A DNA stretch of 64,000 nt from Liolophura sinensis (GCF_032854445.1 NC_088304.1:35823551-35887550); one strand, 5' to 3'; shown: positions 23,661 through 36,292, counted from the first letter of the stretch. Program-made: numbers and translations. Notes: generated by a model from the sequence alone, not told the origin.

Positions 23661-23779
23661 CAGTGATCATCCTGCGGATGGTTTCCCTCTGCCCAGTTTC
23701 CTCCCACCATAATGCTGAGTTCCGTTGTATAAGTGAAATATTCTTGTGTAAGGCATAAACATCAATCAAACAAATAAAC
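23661..23779 (+). mobile_element. SINE family 1, 3' part
   Basis: CTGCGGATGG, TTTCCTCCCACCATAATGC and GTATAAGTGAAATATTCTTG are followed by an A-rich tail. Confidence 0.7.
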
Positions 23780-23784
23780 TGAAC

Positions 23785-24850
23785 ATTAATCAAGTCAATC
23801 AAGCGTCATAACGGCATAAAATTGACTGAAGTCGCCAGCTTGAAACATTTGTGAGAATTGCGTCATTAGTTGATAGCGGATTTAGCAGGTGTTACGGCAG
23901 ATTCTGTAAGAGGTAGGTAAACACAGCCACTAGAGCTGGTATAAATGACTAAGTGTTATCACGTGTGTCTATCGGTAATACGATGTGCACGACAAGCTTG
24001 TGTGCATGCTGTCATCTGAACACACAAGAGCCTCACGCACGTGCTACAAGCGAATTTGCGACTTGTGAAGAGTTTACACTCCAAAAATTAATTTATTCAA
24101 CTCCTCTAAGTCAAATCGTCTAATACCTTAGGTGGAATTGTCTACTGTCAGGTGGCTTAACGATATAGGCTATGCAGTGGATATTTTTTTGATCATTGGT
24201 TCCTTCTTATCTGCATTTGTTTGTATTGAGAGCTTGTAGTTCATTTTTGATGCCTTTATTTCAGGAAAAGTCCATTCTTACTCTTCAGACAAGTGACCGC
24301 GAGTAGCCTCGGAAGCGGAGTTCTGAAAGTGGACAACAAGATATCTTCCTTTACCTCACCTCGCCAAGCACGAAGAATAAAACATTAGAGAATAAATTGA
24401 CATCTGGATATATATACTGTTGTTATTTTCAATAAACTACAGTTTTAGAAATATTTGTACCCATTTTAAGCCACATATGCTTTGGTTCCTAGGATTAAAG
24501 CACGTTGTAATTCCAGCACCAAAAATGTTTTCATACTAATGTGTTTCTTTTGAAACGAGAGAATCTTTAACAAATTGTATACTACTAATAAGCAATACTC
24601 GGACAAATGATATGAACGAGTGTGTGTCAGCTATCTTTTGACCGAGCCAACTAAAAAGAGAGGAGTTTCTTTTGTTTTATTTCACAGTACATGAGATATT
24701 ATCGGTAACGATCTGAAACCGATTAGAACAATAATTATACGGATTTATTAGAACGAACACGATCTTCAATTGGTTAGACCATGACTAAGAAGTGACACTT
24801 AGAAGATTAGAATGAGCTGTAACACCTGCTAATGGTGCTGAATTAAGACT
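23785..24850. other. No gene supported
   Basis: No convincing exon or known repeat is seen. Confidence 0.4.
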
Positions 24851-24984
24851 GATCAAAGAATGGTTGCATCACAGGTGGCAAGTGTCACTATATTTGGAGC
24901 AAGTTCAATCGGTATGGCTTATATGCCGGCGTATGTATATATGCTCTTATTTCAATGCTCTGTTCAAGTAACGTATACGTTTCC

Positions 24985-25173
24985 AAACATCGTTGCCTGT
25001 TTGCGAACTCCGGCTTCTTTTGGAAAAGAAATGTTTGTAGAGAATGCGGTCATGGAAAATTTGGAAGAAAAAACTCCATGTCCTGCTCTGCCAGCCACTG
25101 TGAACATCGTCAGAGCTGTCAACAGGGCCAGACAAACACTACGACCAAAGGACCCGACTGGTCTTTCGTTCAT
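24985..25173 (+). pseudogene. EGF-like exon fragment
   Basis: One frame encodes a cysteine-rich run with the CRECGHGKFG opening, then SCSASHCEHRQSCQQ, followed by a HG|GTAAGA-like donor near 25173. This resembles the EGF-like repeats of multiple-EGF proteins common in molluscs, but the cysteine spacing is incomplete and the Gly-Tyr/Phe-Gly steps are partly lost. No partner exons were found nearby, so it is probably a broken or orphan exon. Confidence 0.4.
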
Positions 25174-25349
25174 GGTAAGAACAAGTGTATAAGAATTAGA
25201 AACCATTCTCATCTATTCCGGCTGCAGTTTGTATAAAGGAATCTTTTTTATATACAAGATCACCCAATATTTATCGATCTCCGTTAATTGTAAAGTAACC
25301 TTGCATAGTTACTGAAGCTGGCCTTTAGTTTTATTTCTACAATTAGACG

Positions 25350-25530
25350 AGAGCTATATATCAGAGGAATTCTTGATTGGAGATGTACGGGTTGGTGGCT
25401 ACCGCCAACTCGTGATTGCAACTTCCAAACAGCTGAGTTTTTTGTCACTGGCTAAGACATGGTACCTTGATGCGACCTTCAAGATTGTCAAGGATCCATT
25501 TAAACAGCTGTTAATTCCAGTAATTAACTC
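25350..25530 (+). pseudogene. MULE-type transposase fragment
   Basis: The frame encodes IGDVRVGGYRQLVIATSKQL, then AKTWYLDATFKIVKDPFKQL. The T-W-Y-x-D-A-T-F-K step followed by V/I-x-x-P-F-x-Q-L is the start of the MULE transposase core in animal genes that pair it with FLYWCH fingers. The catalytic remainder is missing after 25530, so this is a truncated relic. Confidence 0.55.
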
Positions 25531-25699
25531 TTATACATATGTAAATAGCATAGCAACGCACTGCCATTATCTATCAGAAATATTCATGTGTTCAAAAAAT
25601 CAAACACTGATTTGATAGGCCACGGTATCCGCCAGGAAAATGACCCTAAAACCAGTATTTAAACCAAAAACACTGAACGTCATAACATCTCTCCTCTAC

Positions 25700-25900
25700 G
25701 TAAACGCCATGGAATTTAATTGTGTTGCTTTCCAAGATGAACTTACGGACGACCATGCAGCATTAAAGTGTGAAACCTGCAACAGGTGGCAACATAGAAC
25801 GGGCACGTGGAGCGGGCATTACAAACGAGTTCTACTGGCAGTTTGTCCAGGATGAAGAGCCGTTTCACTGGACATGTCGTTACTGTCCTGACCTTCCTGA
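25700..25900 (+). pseudogene. Broken zinc-finger segment of the MULE-type gene
   Basis: Two frames complement each other: one reads LKCETCNRWQHR and the next ITNEFYWQFVQ...PFHWTCRYC. Together they give a CxxC...H...CxxC-type finger seen in the same transposon-derived genes. A frame change near 25800 breaks it. Confidence 0.5.
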
Positions 25901-25979
25901 TATGACTAACACCATAATGGATACCACACCCGATGTGCCGGTGTTTGAGAACACCAGACTATCCAATGTTCAACAACCG

Positions 25980-26460
25980 ACTAGACCCAGATTTCTTGTT
26001 ATTTGTAGACCTTTCACGCAATCAAAGACTAAATCCCCAAAGACCATTTTCAAGAACTAACCTCTCCGTATATTCCACTCATTCGAACAAACTTCCCCAA
26101 TATCTCAAAACTTTCAACACTTTTTCTATATTTAAAAATAAACTAAAGAACCGTCTCATGACTATTGTGGAATTAGATATCTAGCATTAAACTAACTTAT
26201 ATCTTATCACCATCAGCCAGCCTTGTATCTTGTCGTATCGGTACATCTATGCATGTCCTGATTTTCTTCTCTAATTATGCTTACTGTATGTACTTTTAAC
26301 TACATGTATAGCGGGAAGAGAATAAGTCCACCCGCACTTTATTCCCGGCTTGCAGTCATTTAAACATTTGTTCATAATCATAAATGTTTATACTAATATC
26401 TTCTTTATTGTATCTTTGTATACATCTGTATTCTGACAGTTGGTGAATAAACAAACAAAC
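25980..26460 (+). mobile_element. 3' end of a non-LTR retrotransposon (LINE)
   Basis: A frame resembling the C-terminus of LINE ORF2 ends with LPQYLKTFNTFSIFKNKLKN and a stop near 26182. It is followed by a UTR-like stretch with GAATAAGTCCACCCGCACTT and a tail of AAACAAACAAAC repeats. It is 5'-truncated, as is usual for LINE insertions. Confidence 0.5.
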
Positions 26461-26640
26461 AACAGAACGTCAGTTGTCGAAGTGATGCTAGAATTTATTC
26501 TGTTATTATAACATACTATTTTGTCATATTCAAGATAATACCCTGTTAGTCTATCAGAATCTTTATGTTGAATTAATAAAATATGTGTGTTATGTTTAAC
26601 AGAAGAATGCAGAGTACATTCTAGCATCACTCAAAGGAAG
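26458..26640 (+). mobile_element. MITE-like element, copy 2
   Basis: It matches 23100-23290, with similar degenerate inverted ends (GTGATGCTAGAAT and ATTCTAGCATCAC, a near-perfect pair). The better-preserved ends support a short inverted-repeat element. It sits directly after the LINE tail. Confidence 0.65.
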
Positions 26641-26659
26641 GACTTTCTGTTAAAGTTTA

Positions 26660-27390
26660 CAGATTAATATTTTGAGTTTATTTTCAGCATTTCTTTATGT
26701 CCCTAACAAATACTACGCAGGCATTTTGATTCGCTTCTGTCCATGAGAGAGTGGTTCGCCAGTGATTTAATTTCAAAACGAAAACTCTGAACAAAATGTT
26801 AATTAAAATCAGACAAAATGGTCCAATCAACTTGATGATGGCAAAATCAAGTGATGAAAATTGCACTTAGAGTGCAATGTGTTGAACATGCATAAAATAT
26901 TTGACAATAGTGCATTTGAACGCACATTGCTTATGCTGTTTAGACTGAAAGAAAGGAGTCAATATTTACACGCAGTGATCCGCAAATGTCTGTCTGTGTG
27001 AACATTTCTGTGAAGAATTTATTCGTGACTGCAGCTTCTACCTGTACCTTTGCTATTATCTGTTGCGAAGAGTAAACATACACTGCCACAGAGCCACACT
27101 ATCGGAATGGGGTAACAAGTTTCCTGCTCCCTGCTGTAGAACTCTGGATCGCCCCATTGCAATGTATCTGAAAGTCTGCTGTATATGTCACGCACAAGGG
27201 TAAAGGCTCTAAATGTTCCTTATATGGAACGTAGTACAAGGCTGTGTTCAGAGAGACGAACAGTCAATATCACCTAGCAGACCAAATAACGCAACGCTTG
27301 TCACCCAGACCATAGGTCCAAATAATCTAAATAATATCATACATCCATATCACGTAGTATAATTAATGTAACTACAGTAGTGTGGGCTGT
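26660..27390. other. No gene supported
   Basis: No recognised exon or repeat was found in this stretch. Confidence 0.4.
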
Positions 27391-27404
27391 GCGTGGAAAG
27401 TTCT

Positions 27405-27520
27405 TCCAGCAACCTGCGGATGGTCGTGGGTTTTCCTCGCGCTTTGTCCGGTTTCCCCCTCCAGTTGCCGTTGTATAAGTGAAATATTCCTGAGCACGGT
27501 GTAAAATACGAATCAAACAA
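27405..27520 (+). mobile_element. SINE family 1, 3' part
   Basis: CAACCTGCGGATGGTCGTGG, GTTGCCGTTGTATAAGTGAA and TATTCCTGAGCACGG are present; the tRNA-like head is absent. Confidence 0.7.
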
Positions 27521-27704
27521 GTTGAGGAGTGGATGTGGTATGTTATTTGCTATTTTACTGCTATTTCTGCATTTACACGAACTGTTAGAATTAAGGCTGT
27601 TACGTTCCTTACAGCGAAACCGGTGGCCAAGTATCTAGGCCTAAAGGAATGTCAATTAAGAAAACACTATCAAAGTACTGCACTCAATTAATTTGCCATG
27701 ATCT

Positions 27705-27895
27705 GAAAAATTAAGCTTTGGAAAACATCTGTTTACCAACAGATGTTAACAAACATAACGACGAATAGCTTTATTCAACTGCTGAAGTACATAGACAATG
27801 AACAATTCGACACATTCAACCTGCATGTAAAAATTGTAACAGTACTTTACAAAAACTGGCAACATGGAGAAAAAGCATGATAAAAATGAAAGATA
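27705..27895 (-). repeat. Dispersed repeat R3, short inverted copy
   Basis: Reversed, this piece matches parts of 30523-31318 and 36293-37330, including CATCTGTTGGTAAACAGATG, itself a near palindrome, and GTACATGCAGGTTGAATGTG. Confidence 0.8.
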
Positions 27896-27899
27896 ATAA

Positions 27900-28700
27900 A
27901 CTGGGTTTGAGCCCTACACCACCAGATATCATATACAATGCGTCGAGTTAGGCCTTGGCGATCACCGCACCAAGTAAAGTACGTACGGTAAAAAATGCAC
28001 ATTTCACGGTGCTCAACCCATGGTGTGCTATCATCCCACTTTGGTGTACCACCTGGTTTGCATGGGCTCAGTTCAGTCTTGAGAGTGGGCGAGGACAGAC
28101 TACAGGTAGGTGACAGGAAATCTTACTAGACTACAAAGACGTAAAATTTTGATCTAAATAGTTAGAAGGAAAAAGCGATGTTGTGAGCTGTTTTCTTTAA
28201 AAGAGATACGGTTTCGTAATTACTTTTAGTGCGGCACCCTAAAGCCCGTCTCTATGTAAGGTCTAGACCTGATTAGAAACTGGAAATCGCGATAATTCTT
28301 TAACGGTTGAATTTGACCAGAGTAACACGATTTGGGCTCGTCATGATTCAAGGTACATTTTTCGTATATTTGACCATGGCTTTAGTCTTATATTCCTGAT
28401 AGCACGGTGTGGGGGGGGGGGGGGGAATGCCATCAGGATTGTTGAGAACTACCCATGATGCATGGCGAACAGGGATGGGTTTATGTGCAAACATTGAAAA
28501 TTGTCCGTTGATGGCTGTGTAGAGGAGGGAGAGTTGTTCATTTTTCGGTGTGAGTGACAGGCGGCCGACCTATTGCGCAGGTTACCTGCAATGCATGTGT
28601 AGTAATACATAGTAACCTGGAAATCCGTCCGCATTTATTAATACTACATATCTTGGGTTATAATGTTGTGCAAATCTCAGATTTGTAGCTTTCTTAGTTG
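27900..28700. other. No gene supported; G17 run at about 28409
   Basis: The only notable feature is a run of about 17 G residues, a possible assembly trouble spot. Confidence 0.4.
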
Positions 28701-28709
28701 TAATTGCAA

Positions 28710-30504
28710 TTCTTTATTTGTTTATTGAGGATTTCCCACATCTCTATAGCCACGAGGGGATCTCCTCAACATAAGATCAACGTATATACATAAAATAACA
28801 CAGAAAACAAAGAGAGCAAATGACATGCACATGTACAGAATAAAGTGATGGGAACAAAGAAAGATCAAAATCAAATCACATTACTGCTGGGCTTGGATGG
28901 TGAATCTGTTGGACATGATTGTAAAATTATGTACAGATTTTAAGATCAACTGATTATTATTCATGCTTAGTTCAGGTGAAGCAAACAAGAGTAAAGTACA
29001 AATGTGTTTAGAACAACTAGTCAAGCATACAGAAGGGTGAACTCCAGGAGATATAATTCTAAAGATGCTTTTTAGCATGTGCTTCTTATGAATGGCACAG
29101 ACAGGGCAGTCAAGGAAATAATGAGATGCATTTTCACATTTATGTTTACGTTTACTACATGACTGATCGTCGATAATGTTATATTTAAAGAGGTCACCGT
29201 GAAGAGCGCTCAGTCCCATTCTCATTCTACAGAGCACAATAGAGGGAAGGTGTCAAATGAATTATACCCAGATGTTAGATCACGGTTAATACTGTCTTGG
29301 GAGTACAAAGCGTTCTCAACTGTTTCCAGTGAAGAGATTTGGATATGAATGGGCAATGAATTCCATTCGTTGGTAGTCTTAGGAAAGAAGGAAGAAGAGA
29401 AAATCTGAGTTCGGCATTTAAATAATCGAAAGCGATGTCTATTTCTAAGATTGTAGGCATTTGTTTCGCTGTTTTACCTTTTGAGTTAGAAATGTCTTTA
29501 GGTATGGAGGAGAGAGCCCATTGACGATTTTATGAAAAAACAGAATGCGCTTGGATCTACGCCGACTGTATAAGGGTTCCCATTTTAGTTCATTTAAAAG
29601 AGATTTATATGAAGTTCGACGTAAGCCTCCAGTACATAACAGTGCTGCTCGGCGTTGGACATTTTCCAGTGAGTTGGATATTGAAACGCTGCAGTTGTCA
29701 AATAGAAAATCTCCATATTCAATAACAGACCTTATCAAGCCGAAGTACAGTATGATCATACACTTTCTAGTAAGTGTTCGCCTGGCGCGACTAATCATAC
29801 TCCATTTCATATTACTTTTTTTAACTATGGCTCTTACATGCTCATTCCATTTACCATTGTGCTGCAGAATAATTCCGAGATGTTTATGGGACGGAACGCT
29901 CTTCACATCTACGCCATCTAAATACAATCTCGGATGTGAGGGATTGTTTTTCAATGATATTAAGAGATAAACAGTTTTGGTAGCATTAAATGACACAAGC
30001 CATTGACTAGACGAGTTGGATAGACGTTCAATATCACTATTAGGTTTAGCCTCAGATGTTGCTAAATCTAAAATTTCTTGTGCCATCTGCAAATATGTTA
30101 GTATTACATTCAATAGTCATACTAATATTATTGACAAAAATTAAGAAGAGAAGTGGGCCCAATACAGAACCTTGTGGGACACCAGCATATATTGGATAAG
30201 TTTTGGACTCAGTGCGGTTAAGGCAAACCTTGATTTTTCTGTCAAACAAATAATCTTTTAACCACGCAAGTAGAGGAACTTCAATACCCAACTGCTCTAA
30301 CTTAAACAGGATACCATCATGCCAGACTTTATCAAATGCCTTATTCACATCTAAAAAAGGTACACAGGTGTCATCTCCACTGTCAAGACTGTTGTACATG
30401 TCATAAACAATTTTTGTAAGCTGGCATACAGTCGAATCCCCACGATTAAATCCAGAGTTCTGTGGTATAAGAAGATTATTTGACATACAATACATGTACA
30501 ACAA
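28710..30504 (-). mobile_element. Non-LTR retrotransposon, 3' half (reverse transcriptase C-terminal part and 3' UTR)
   Basis: Read on the minus strand, frames at 30504-30052, 30113-29445, 29460-29275 and 29237-28881 give successive pieces of ORF2. They show a QNSGFNRGDST entry, FLDVNKAFDKVWHDG, and the classical GVPQGSVLGPLLFLIFVN block. Next comes FADG, where the catalytic motif should read F/YADD, so the second Asp is lost. Downstream are SHKHLGIILQ, RNSIEYGD-like thumb sequence and HYFLDCP. The frames are broken by shifts near 30080 and 29450. The 5' half lies at 32566-34431. The element is dead by several lesions. GATCTCCTCAACATAAG near 28760 belongs to the 3' UTR; a similar stretch is at about 57120. 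Confidence 0.8.
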
Positions 30505-32565
30505 AAATTAAGAAGACAACATAGGTACAGCGATCCACCTAAAACTTGCAAAGTGAAATTTCATCTAAAGATGATTAGTCGTTTTACAGAAAAAGATGGT
30601 TTAACCCTACCAATACAATTGAAAAAAGGCTGCCAAACCACTTGACTGGCCAAAAAGCACAAAACGTTCAAAGCTGCTTCATATGTTGGATATTGAAAAT
30701 GCCAGGTTTGATTTTTCTACCTTTACTGTTTTTTGTGATATAGCAACTTTATTAATTGACTATGAATAAAAATAACAAGTTTTTAAAGGTATTTTCACAC
30801 AGGTGTGGTGGTTTTCAGCACTAGACGCATTGTATATGATAACTGGTAGTGTAGGGATCAAACAAGTTGATTGTTTTTCATTTTTTTCATGCTTTTTCTC
30901 CATGTTGCCAGTTTTTGTAAAGTACTGTTACAATTTGTACATGCAGGTTGAATGTGTTGAATTGTCCATTGTCTATGTACTTCGACAGTTAAGTAAAGCT
31001 ATTCGTCGTTATATGTGTTAGCATCTGTTGGTAAACAGATGTTTTCCAAAGCTTAATTTTTCCTATCATGGCAAATTAGTTCAGGGCATTACTTTCTGCA
31101 GGTTGGTGGAAGACCTTCCCACTGGCAACATGGTGCTATGTTGCACCCTTGTCACATAACAAAAAGGTGAACTGGATGAGTACTGAAAAAATGGCTTTGT
31201 ACGAGGGTGTTTGGAGCTGTCACCTACATTTGTAGTCTGTTTCGCTTTCTAGTTACGATACACTGTTCCTTGCATCGCGTTCGATTTCCTGCTTGAATTT
31301 ATGAATGTATCTGATTAGGGCATCTTGAAAATCACGACGGTGACCTCTCGTTCATAGGTGATAATTCACAGAATTTTCCAAATCGAACACCAGTATACAT
31401 CTGGGTGGTTCTTACTTCGTGACTAAAATGGAGTATTTTATTTTACTCTACTGGTCGGTCCCAAATGCTTGTGGTTCCACCCTGTCCTACAGCTAGGCTT
31501 TGTCTGACGCTCCAGCAGCTCGCAGTGACGGTTAGCACTGTGGGATGCTTAAAACTAGCCTAGTTAAGACTGTATATATTAACCGACAGTTTAGTGTTAA
31601 GCTTAAACACGACTCACCCGTATGGTAACTCGGACATGCCGACCAAACGCAAGTAAAATTTTCATCCACAGATGGTTTACCTGGCGCAGAAGCCAGAATC
31701 CACGGGCAAAACCTCTCGTTCCCGGAACACGTTGAAGGTCAGGCGCCGTTAGTACATACATTCGCTCGAGTAGGTCTTCTCCAGTTCAGCAGTCTGAATG
31801 GACAGGTCGCCGAGGCCCTTTGTCATGGTCGACTCCTTGTATCAAATAACAATCAGACTACTTCCAGCATGAATGTGAATGGTTCACGTCAAACACGTTC
31901 CCGCCTTAGTTTTATAATCTGCTCCTCGAGTCGCCTTGACGACGATAAACCCCAAGCACTCAAGTACTCACTCGAGCCTTCTTGTGACCATAGTTCAGGT
32001 GTTAACGTATTGTAAACATAATGAAATAAAATTGAACGCCCACAGAGACTGACAGCACAAAGAGTTAAACTACAGCAGCGGCGACAGTGTGATAGCTGGC
32101 AAATCGTCACAGATAAGCGGTGAAATACAGCCTCTTGTCAATTTATCTTAGTCAGAGTTTTAGTCTAAGTCTACATGCAAATGCTTGAATATGAGCAAAT
32201 TACACTTCCCTAACACCACGGCTTAAGAAGATTTTATAATAGGTAAAACCAAGGACAGTGATGTTAGTATGTGGAGTCAACACAGCATTTTGAGTATTTT
32301 TAGACCAGTCTTACAGACTGCAATTAACATCACTGTATTTTTTTTTAAATAAAACTTTTTAAAATAATAACTGACGTGAATTTGTTGTTTTCTATCTATG
32401 GATTTCCTCGCCTTGCACTGAAATGCAACATGAAAACGCTAAATCGTGGAGTAAGGTTAGTCTCTGTACACATTAAATAGTAATACTTAATTATATGCAC
32501 CCCGATTTCCATGCAACAGGAAGTTAGGAAGAATAATTCTTAGAATAACCAAATCCTCAGAATAT
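30505..32565. other. About 2-kb insertion splitting the retrotransposon
   Basis: The retrotransposon reads into 32566 (KHLYEQ) and resumes at about 30485 (CMSNNLLIPQNSGF) on the minus strand, so everything between is foreign to it. The borders read gagcaaTA and TAttgtatg, which would allow a TA target duplication. The insertion contains repeat R3 (30523-31318) and a reversed R1 copy (about 32060-32240). No transposase gene and no clear terminal inverted repeat were found. Confidence 0.6.
30523..31318 (+). repeat. Dispersed repeat R3, copy inside the retrotransposon
   Basis: It is nearly identical to 36293-37330 over most of its length, starting ATAGGTACAGCGATCCACCT and ending near GAATGTATCTGA. 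A 72-codon open frame (30803-31021) is conserved in the other copy at 36557-36775 with about four residue changes. No coding function is recognised. Confidence 0.85.
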
Positions 32566-34440
32566 TTATTGCTCATACAGATGTTTATACACGACCTTCT
32601 CCAAGACCTTAAAAAGAGAGGGTTGGAGGGACACTGGTTGATAATTAAAAACGTCATGTCTGTCTCCTTTTATGAATACAGGGCAGATTTGAGACAGCTT
32701 CCATGCTGCTGGAAAGGCAGCTGTCCGTACGGAATAATTAAAAAGATTCGTTACGAAAGCTGCAATACAATCAGCAGAATTTTTAAGCATGAGGTTGTTT
32801 ATACCATCAATACCTTGAGGCTTTCCGTGTATTCAGTGTCTCAAAGAAATGTTTAATCTCATTTTCACAGTCTGTATACAACTGAGACGTAATTCTGTAA
32901 CATACGTAAAAGGTGATAAAACAGGTACTGTGTGGTGCGGGGCCGACTGAGATGTAAAAAATTTACAGAATTCATTCGCCTTTTCAACGTCATTGGACAT
33001 GTTTTTGCCATTGACAGTAAGAGGAGGAATAGGTGGTTTTGCTTTCGATCCTAGTAGAGATTTCATTATCGACCAGTATGTTTTTGTATCCAGCTGGGGG
33101 TTGGAGAGTTTACCTTTCAAATATGTGGAGTAACGCGGTATTGCTTGACGTTTAGAATTATCGGTCTCCCTTCTAGATGTATAATATCGAAACTTATCTC
33201 CATCGGACTTGGCCCGTTTATATTTTTTGAAACAATTCCTCACTCGTATCTTGTACCGAAAATCCTTGGTCATCCAAGCCTTGTCACGTGGTCTAACAAT
33301 GACTTTCTTTTTCGGAATACATTCATTGCATCATGACAAAAACAAACTGTTCCAGACAAATAATTTGTCATTAACATGAGAGAAAATATGACCAACGGTA
33401 TCAAATGGTGTAACAGAGATAAGACTGGGCAGACCATACAAATCGGCACGTTTGAAGTCCCACACATGTCATACAAAAACCTGTTGTTTATCATTACATA
33501 AGATGTTTATAGTACAATAAACAGAACAATAGTCAGCACAATTAGCCATTGGTGAGGCAACTCCGTAGCCAATTACATAACCAATACAATCCGTTATAAT
33601 TAAGTCCAATACATAAGCATCATCATCAGTATATCGAGAGGGTTCATTAATTAGTTGAAAAATACTTTTCCCAGCTACCATATCATAAAGGCTCATTTTC
33701 AATTCGCTCATATCGTGGTATATTTCCCATTGTAGACATCTATCATTAAAATCATCCATTATTAACATGGCATCGGGATTTTCTGTTAAGACCGAAGTTA
33801 AATTTTTTTTCCAGATTATATATAAAAAGCTCACTTAAATGAACCGGTTGGTTAGGTGGGCGGTAACATGATGCAATCAGCACGCTTTTGTTATTCTGTT
33901 CCACCATTATCCATATCATCTCATTGCCATTCTCTAAATCCTTACGTCTTGTAACATTAAAAGATTTCTTGCAATAAATTGCCACCCCTACTCCACGTCT
34001 GTCTCTGTCCTTTCTTTCTATACAATACCCATCTACATTAACAGTATCATCAGGAATATCACCACTAAGCCAGGTTTCGCTCACACATATACCATCATAA
34101 TTATATTTCTATGATAATACAGTGGTCTTATTTCATCTAACTTAAAATAAGACGACAGCTGATCATCGCCTTAATCCAATAAACTCCTGGCATTAAAATG
34201 ACAACAAGATAAATTGTGCTGATTTGGCGGTCCCGGGTTTCTATGTACATCACCACACCTCATTAAGATTGCCATATATATAACTAATGAGTAATGCAGA
34301 TTGCATAATGTACTGAGAACAGAAAAAAAAATAAATATACCAGCAAGGGATTCAATTCCCAGGAATATAATTCGCATGTTTTCAAATAATGTAAATAATT
34401 TTCGAAGATGTAGACTCACTTTATAACACATATAATTATG
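32566..34440 (-). mobile_element. Non-LTR retrotransposon, 5' half (endonuclease and start of reverse transcriptase)
   Basis: On the minus strand, 34431-34171 gives a hydrophobic start, then CGDVHRNPGPPN and CCHFNARSLLD, the usual start of ORF2 in CR1/jockey-like LINEs. Frame 34084-33752 gives the AP-endonuclease core: SETWLSGDIPD, RRGVGVAIYCKK and LIASCYRPPN. Frame 33834-33469 gives IMDDFNDRCLQW, the GDFN-type step with Gly changed to Asp. Frame 33273-32833 is the linker (RNCFKKYKRAK, TYWSIMKSLLG). Frame 32790-32566 starts the reverse transcriptase (AWKLSQICPVFIKG, NYQPVSLQPSLFKVLEKVV). Several frameshifts and stops separate the pieces, so it is non-functional. Confidence 0.82.
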
Positions 34441-34444
34441 TCAT

Positions 34445-35825
34445 GCCCCAATTGCCACTCTGTACTGACTTATGTTATCCATGACGTACCGGTACTAAAC
34501 AAAGAGATAGCTAGTGAAAGTACAAGTACTAAAACCTCCACGTAAATACCCAGTTCCCCAGAGAAACACATAATGAACTTTTTTCAAGATTATTTAATGT
34601 AACTGAAACTGTTCACCCAAAATACCATTATTTCTTGACGAAATTAACCTAAATGATCCAACTTATTGTTCCCTTATAAAACAAAGTAACACAAAATAAA
34701 AACATAATACTATACACAACATGAGTTAGGTGAATACCTAAAGTATGGCATAACAAAGGGAGGGTTACTTTACTATAAGGATCTAAAATTAAACACGAAT
34801 AAAACCACAGGTTAAATTAGACCATCAATTCCTGCAGAGAAAACCTAAAGAGAAGAAAAGTTGATAAAAGAGATTGATAAATATGACAGGTATTTACATT
34901 CGGTTTAGATGATCCTGACATTGAGATGCCTGCATGACGCCGGAGCTTTCTACCAAAAGAATGGTCCATTTTTAAAGTCCATTGGTCAAGTTTGACACGA
35001 TTATATAATATAATAACACAAATTTACGAACACAACGGCCCCGGCGATCGGGAAAGTCAGCGCAGTCTCTCCACCTGGATATTGAGCACGAGTTCTCGAG
35101 TTACAGGTCATTGAATTTACGAGACTCAAAAAGTTTTTGACCATATCTCAAAAAGTTATAAAGATAGGCAAATCCGAAAGCAGATTCGGGACCAGCGTTG
35201 ACAAATACACCAGAATACAAGAAAACATTATCAAACTTAGACACGTTTTATGACGTCATAGTTTCGACCGATAGCGAGCTTCCAAAGTTTCCAATGCAAG
35301 TCCAATAGTTTTTCAAGCTTATTCTAACTGGGATCACTGTACAAGTATTTCAGATTTGAAAAGAATACGTTCATTGGTTCTTGAGAAGAAGAATTTTAAA
35401 TGTGTTGATCAAAATCTAAGACACAGCCAAAATTTGCCTCGCATCCCTGTTCCTAAAATCACCAAATTTCAACAACATGCAATAAAAACTTTTCTCTTTA
35501 AACCTGTTAAAGCTTTCAAAAAACAGAAGAGAACTTAGAACTACCTGCAGTTATACGGCTTCCAAGCGGTCTGCACAGACAGCCTTTTTTCACCATAAAA
35601 TCTATGAGTTCTATGTTCTGAAAAAACCTCAGGTATGTCTAATACGAGCAAAAATATAGACGTTATCCATATCAGATAATAAACCGTGTGAATTGCCTGT
35701 ACCATGTCGAAACCAGTGTTCTTATTTTCAAAAAAAAAAAAAAAAACTATTATAGTTCTACCCGGCATCACGATCTGCAACAAATGAACCACAGTGTCCA
35801 AAGTAAAATCCGACTTGAGTGATTG
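34445..35825. other. No gene supported
   Basis: A 60-codon basic open frame at 35356-35538 (+) has no known motif. It could be part of an unrecognised repeat. An A15 run lies near 35735. Confidence 0.35.
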
Positions 35826-35829
35826 AGTG

Positions 35830-36045
35830 CCTGGGGTTTAACGTCGTACTCAACAATTTTGTCAGTCATATGACGACGAAGGAATCCTTAGGGTGTATGT
35901 AATGTACCTCCTTGTCGCAGGGCGGATTTCCATCGCTCTTTTATCTAGCGCTGCTTCACTGAGACGACTTACCGAAGGCAAGTAAACCGTCCCACCCGAG
36001 TCATTACACTGATACGGGTCAACCAGTCGTTGCACCATACAGTGA
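35830..36045 (-). mobile_element. SINE-like repeat, family 3 (copy 2)
   Basis: It shares GACGACGAAGGAATCCTTAG, GGGCGGATTTCCATCGCTC and ACTGATACGGGTCAACCAGT with 2045-2215. It begins at its left edge with GTTTAACGTCGTACTCAACA, the same tail seen reversed at 58925-58985. Confidence 0.55.
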
Positions 36046-36292
36046 ACGTAGATTGTTATTTATTGCGAAGCACCAGTGTTATTTGAATAGGAGGTTGTCA
36101 ATTTTGGTACGTATGTACACGGTGTGGGAAAACATAACTCTTACAGATTTGCAATCCATACGTTAAGCAGTACAAGACAGTGTGTTTATTTAAGCACTTT
36201 GAGCAGTTTTAGACTTGACACACATTTTAGCTAATTTCATTGGTCAGATACAACATAACTTGCAAAGCAAACAAAAAGATTTTTTTTACAAT

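Noticed and set aside
29545-29970. A 141-codon plus-strand frame
   Set aside because: It is antisense to the reverse transcriptase of the retrotransposon.
35356-35538. A 60-codon basic peptide as a gene
   Set aside because: It has no splice context, conserved domain or neighbouring exon; it may be part of an unrecognised repeat.
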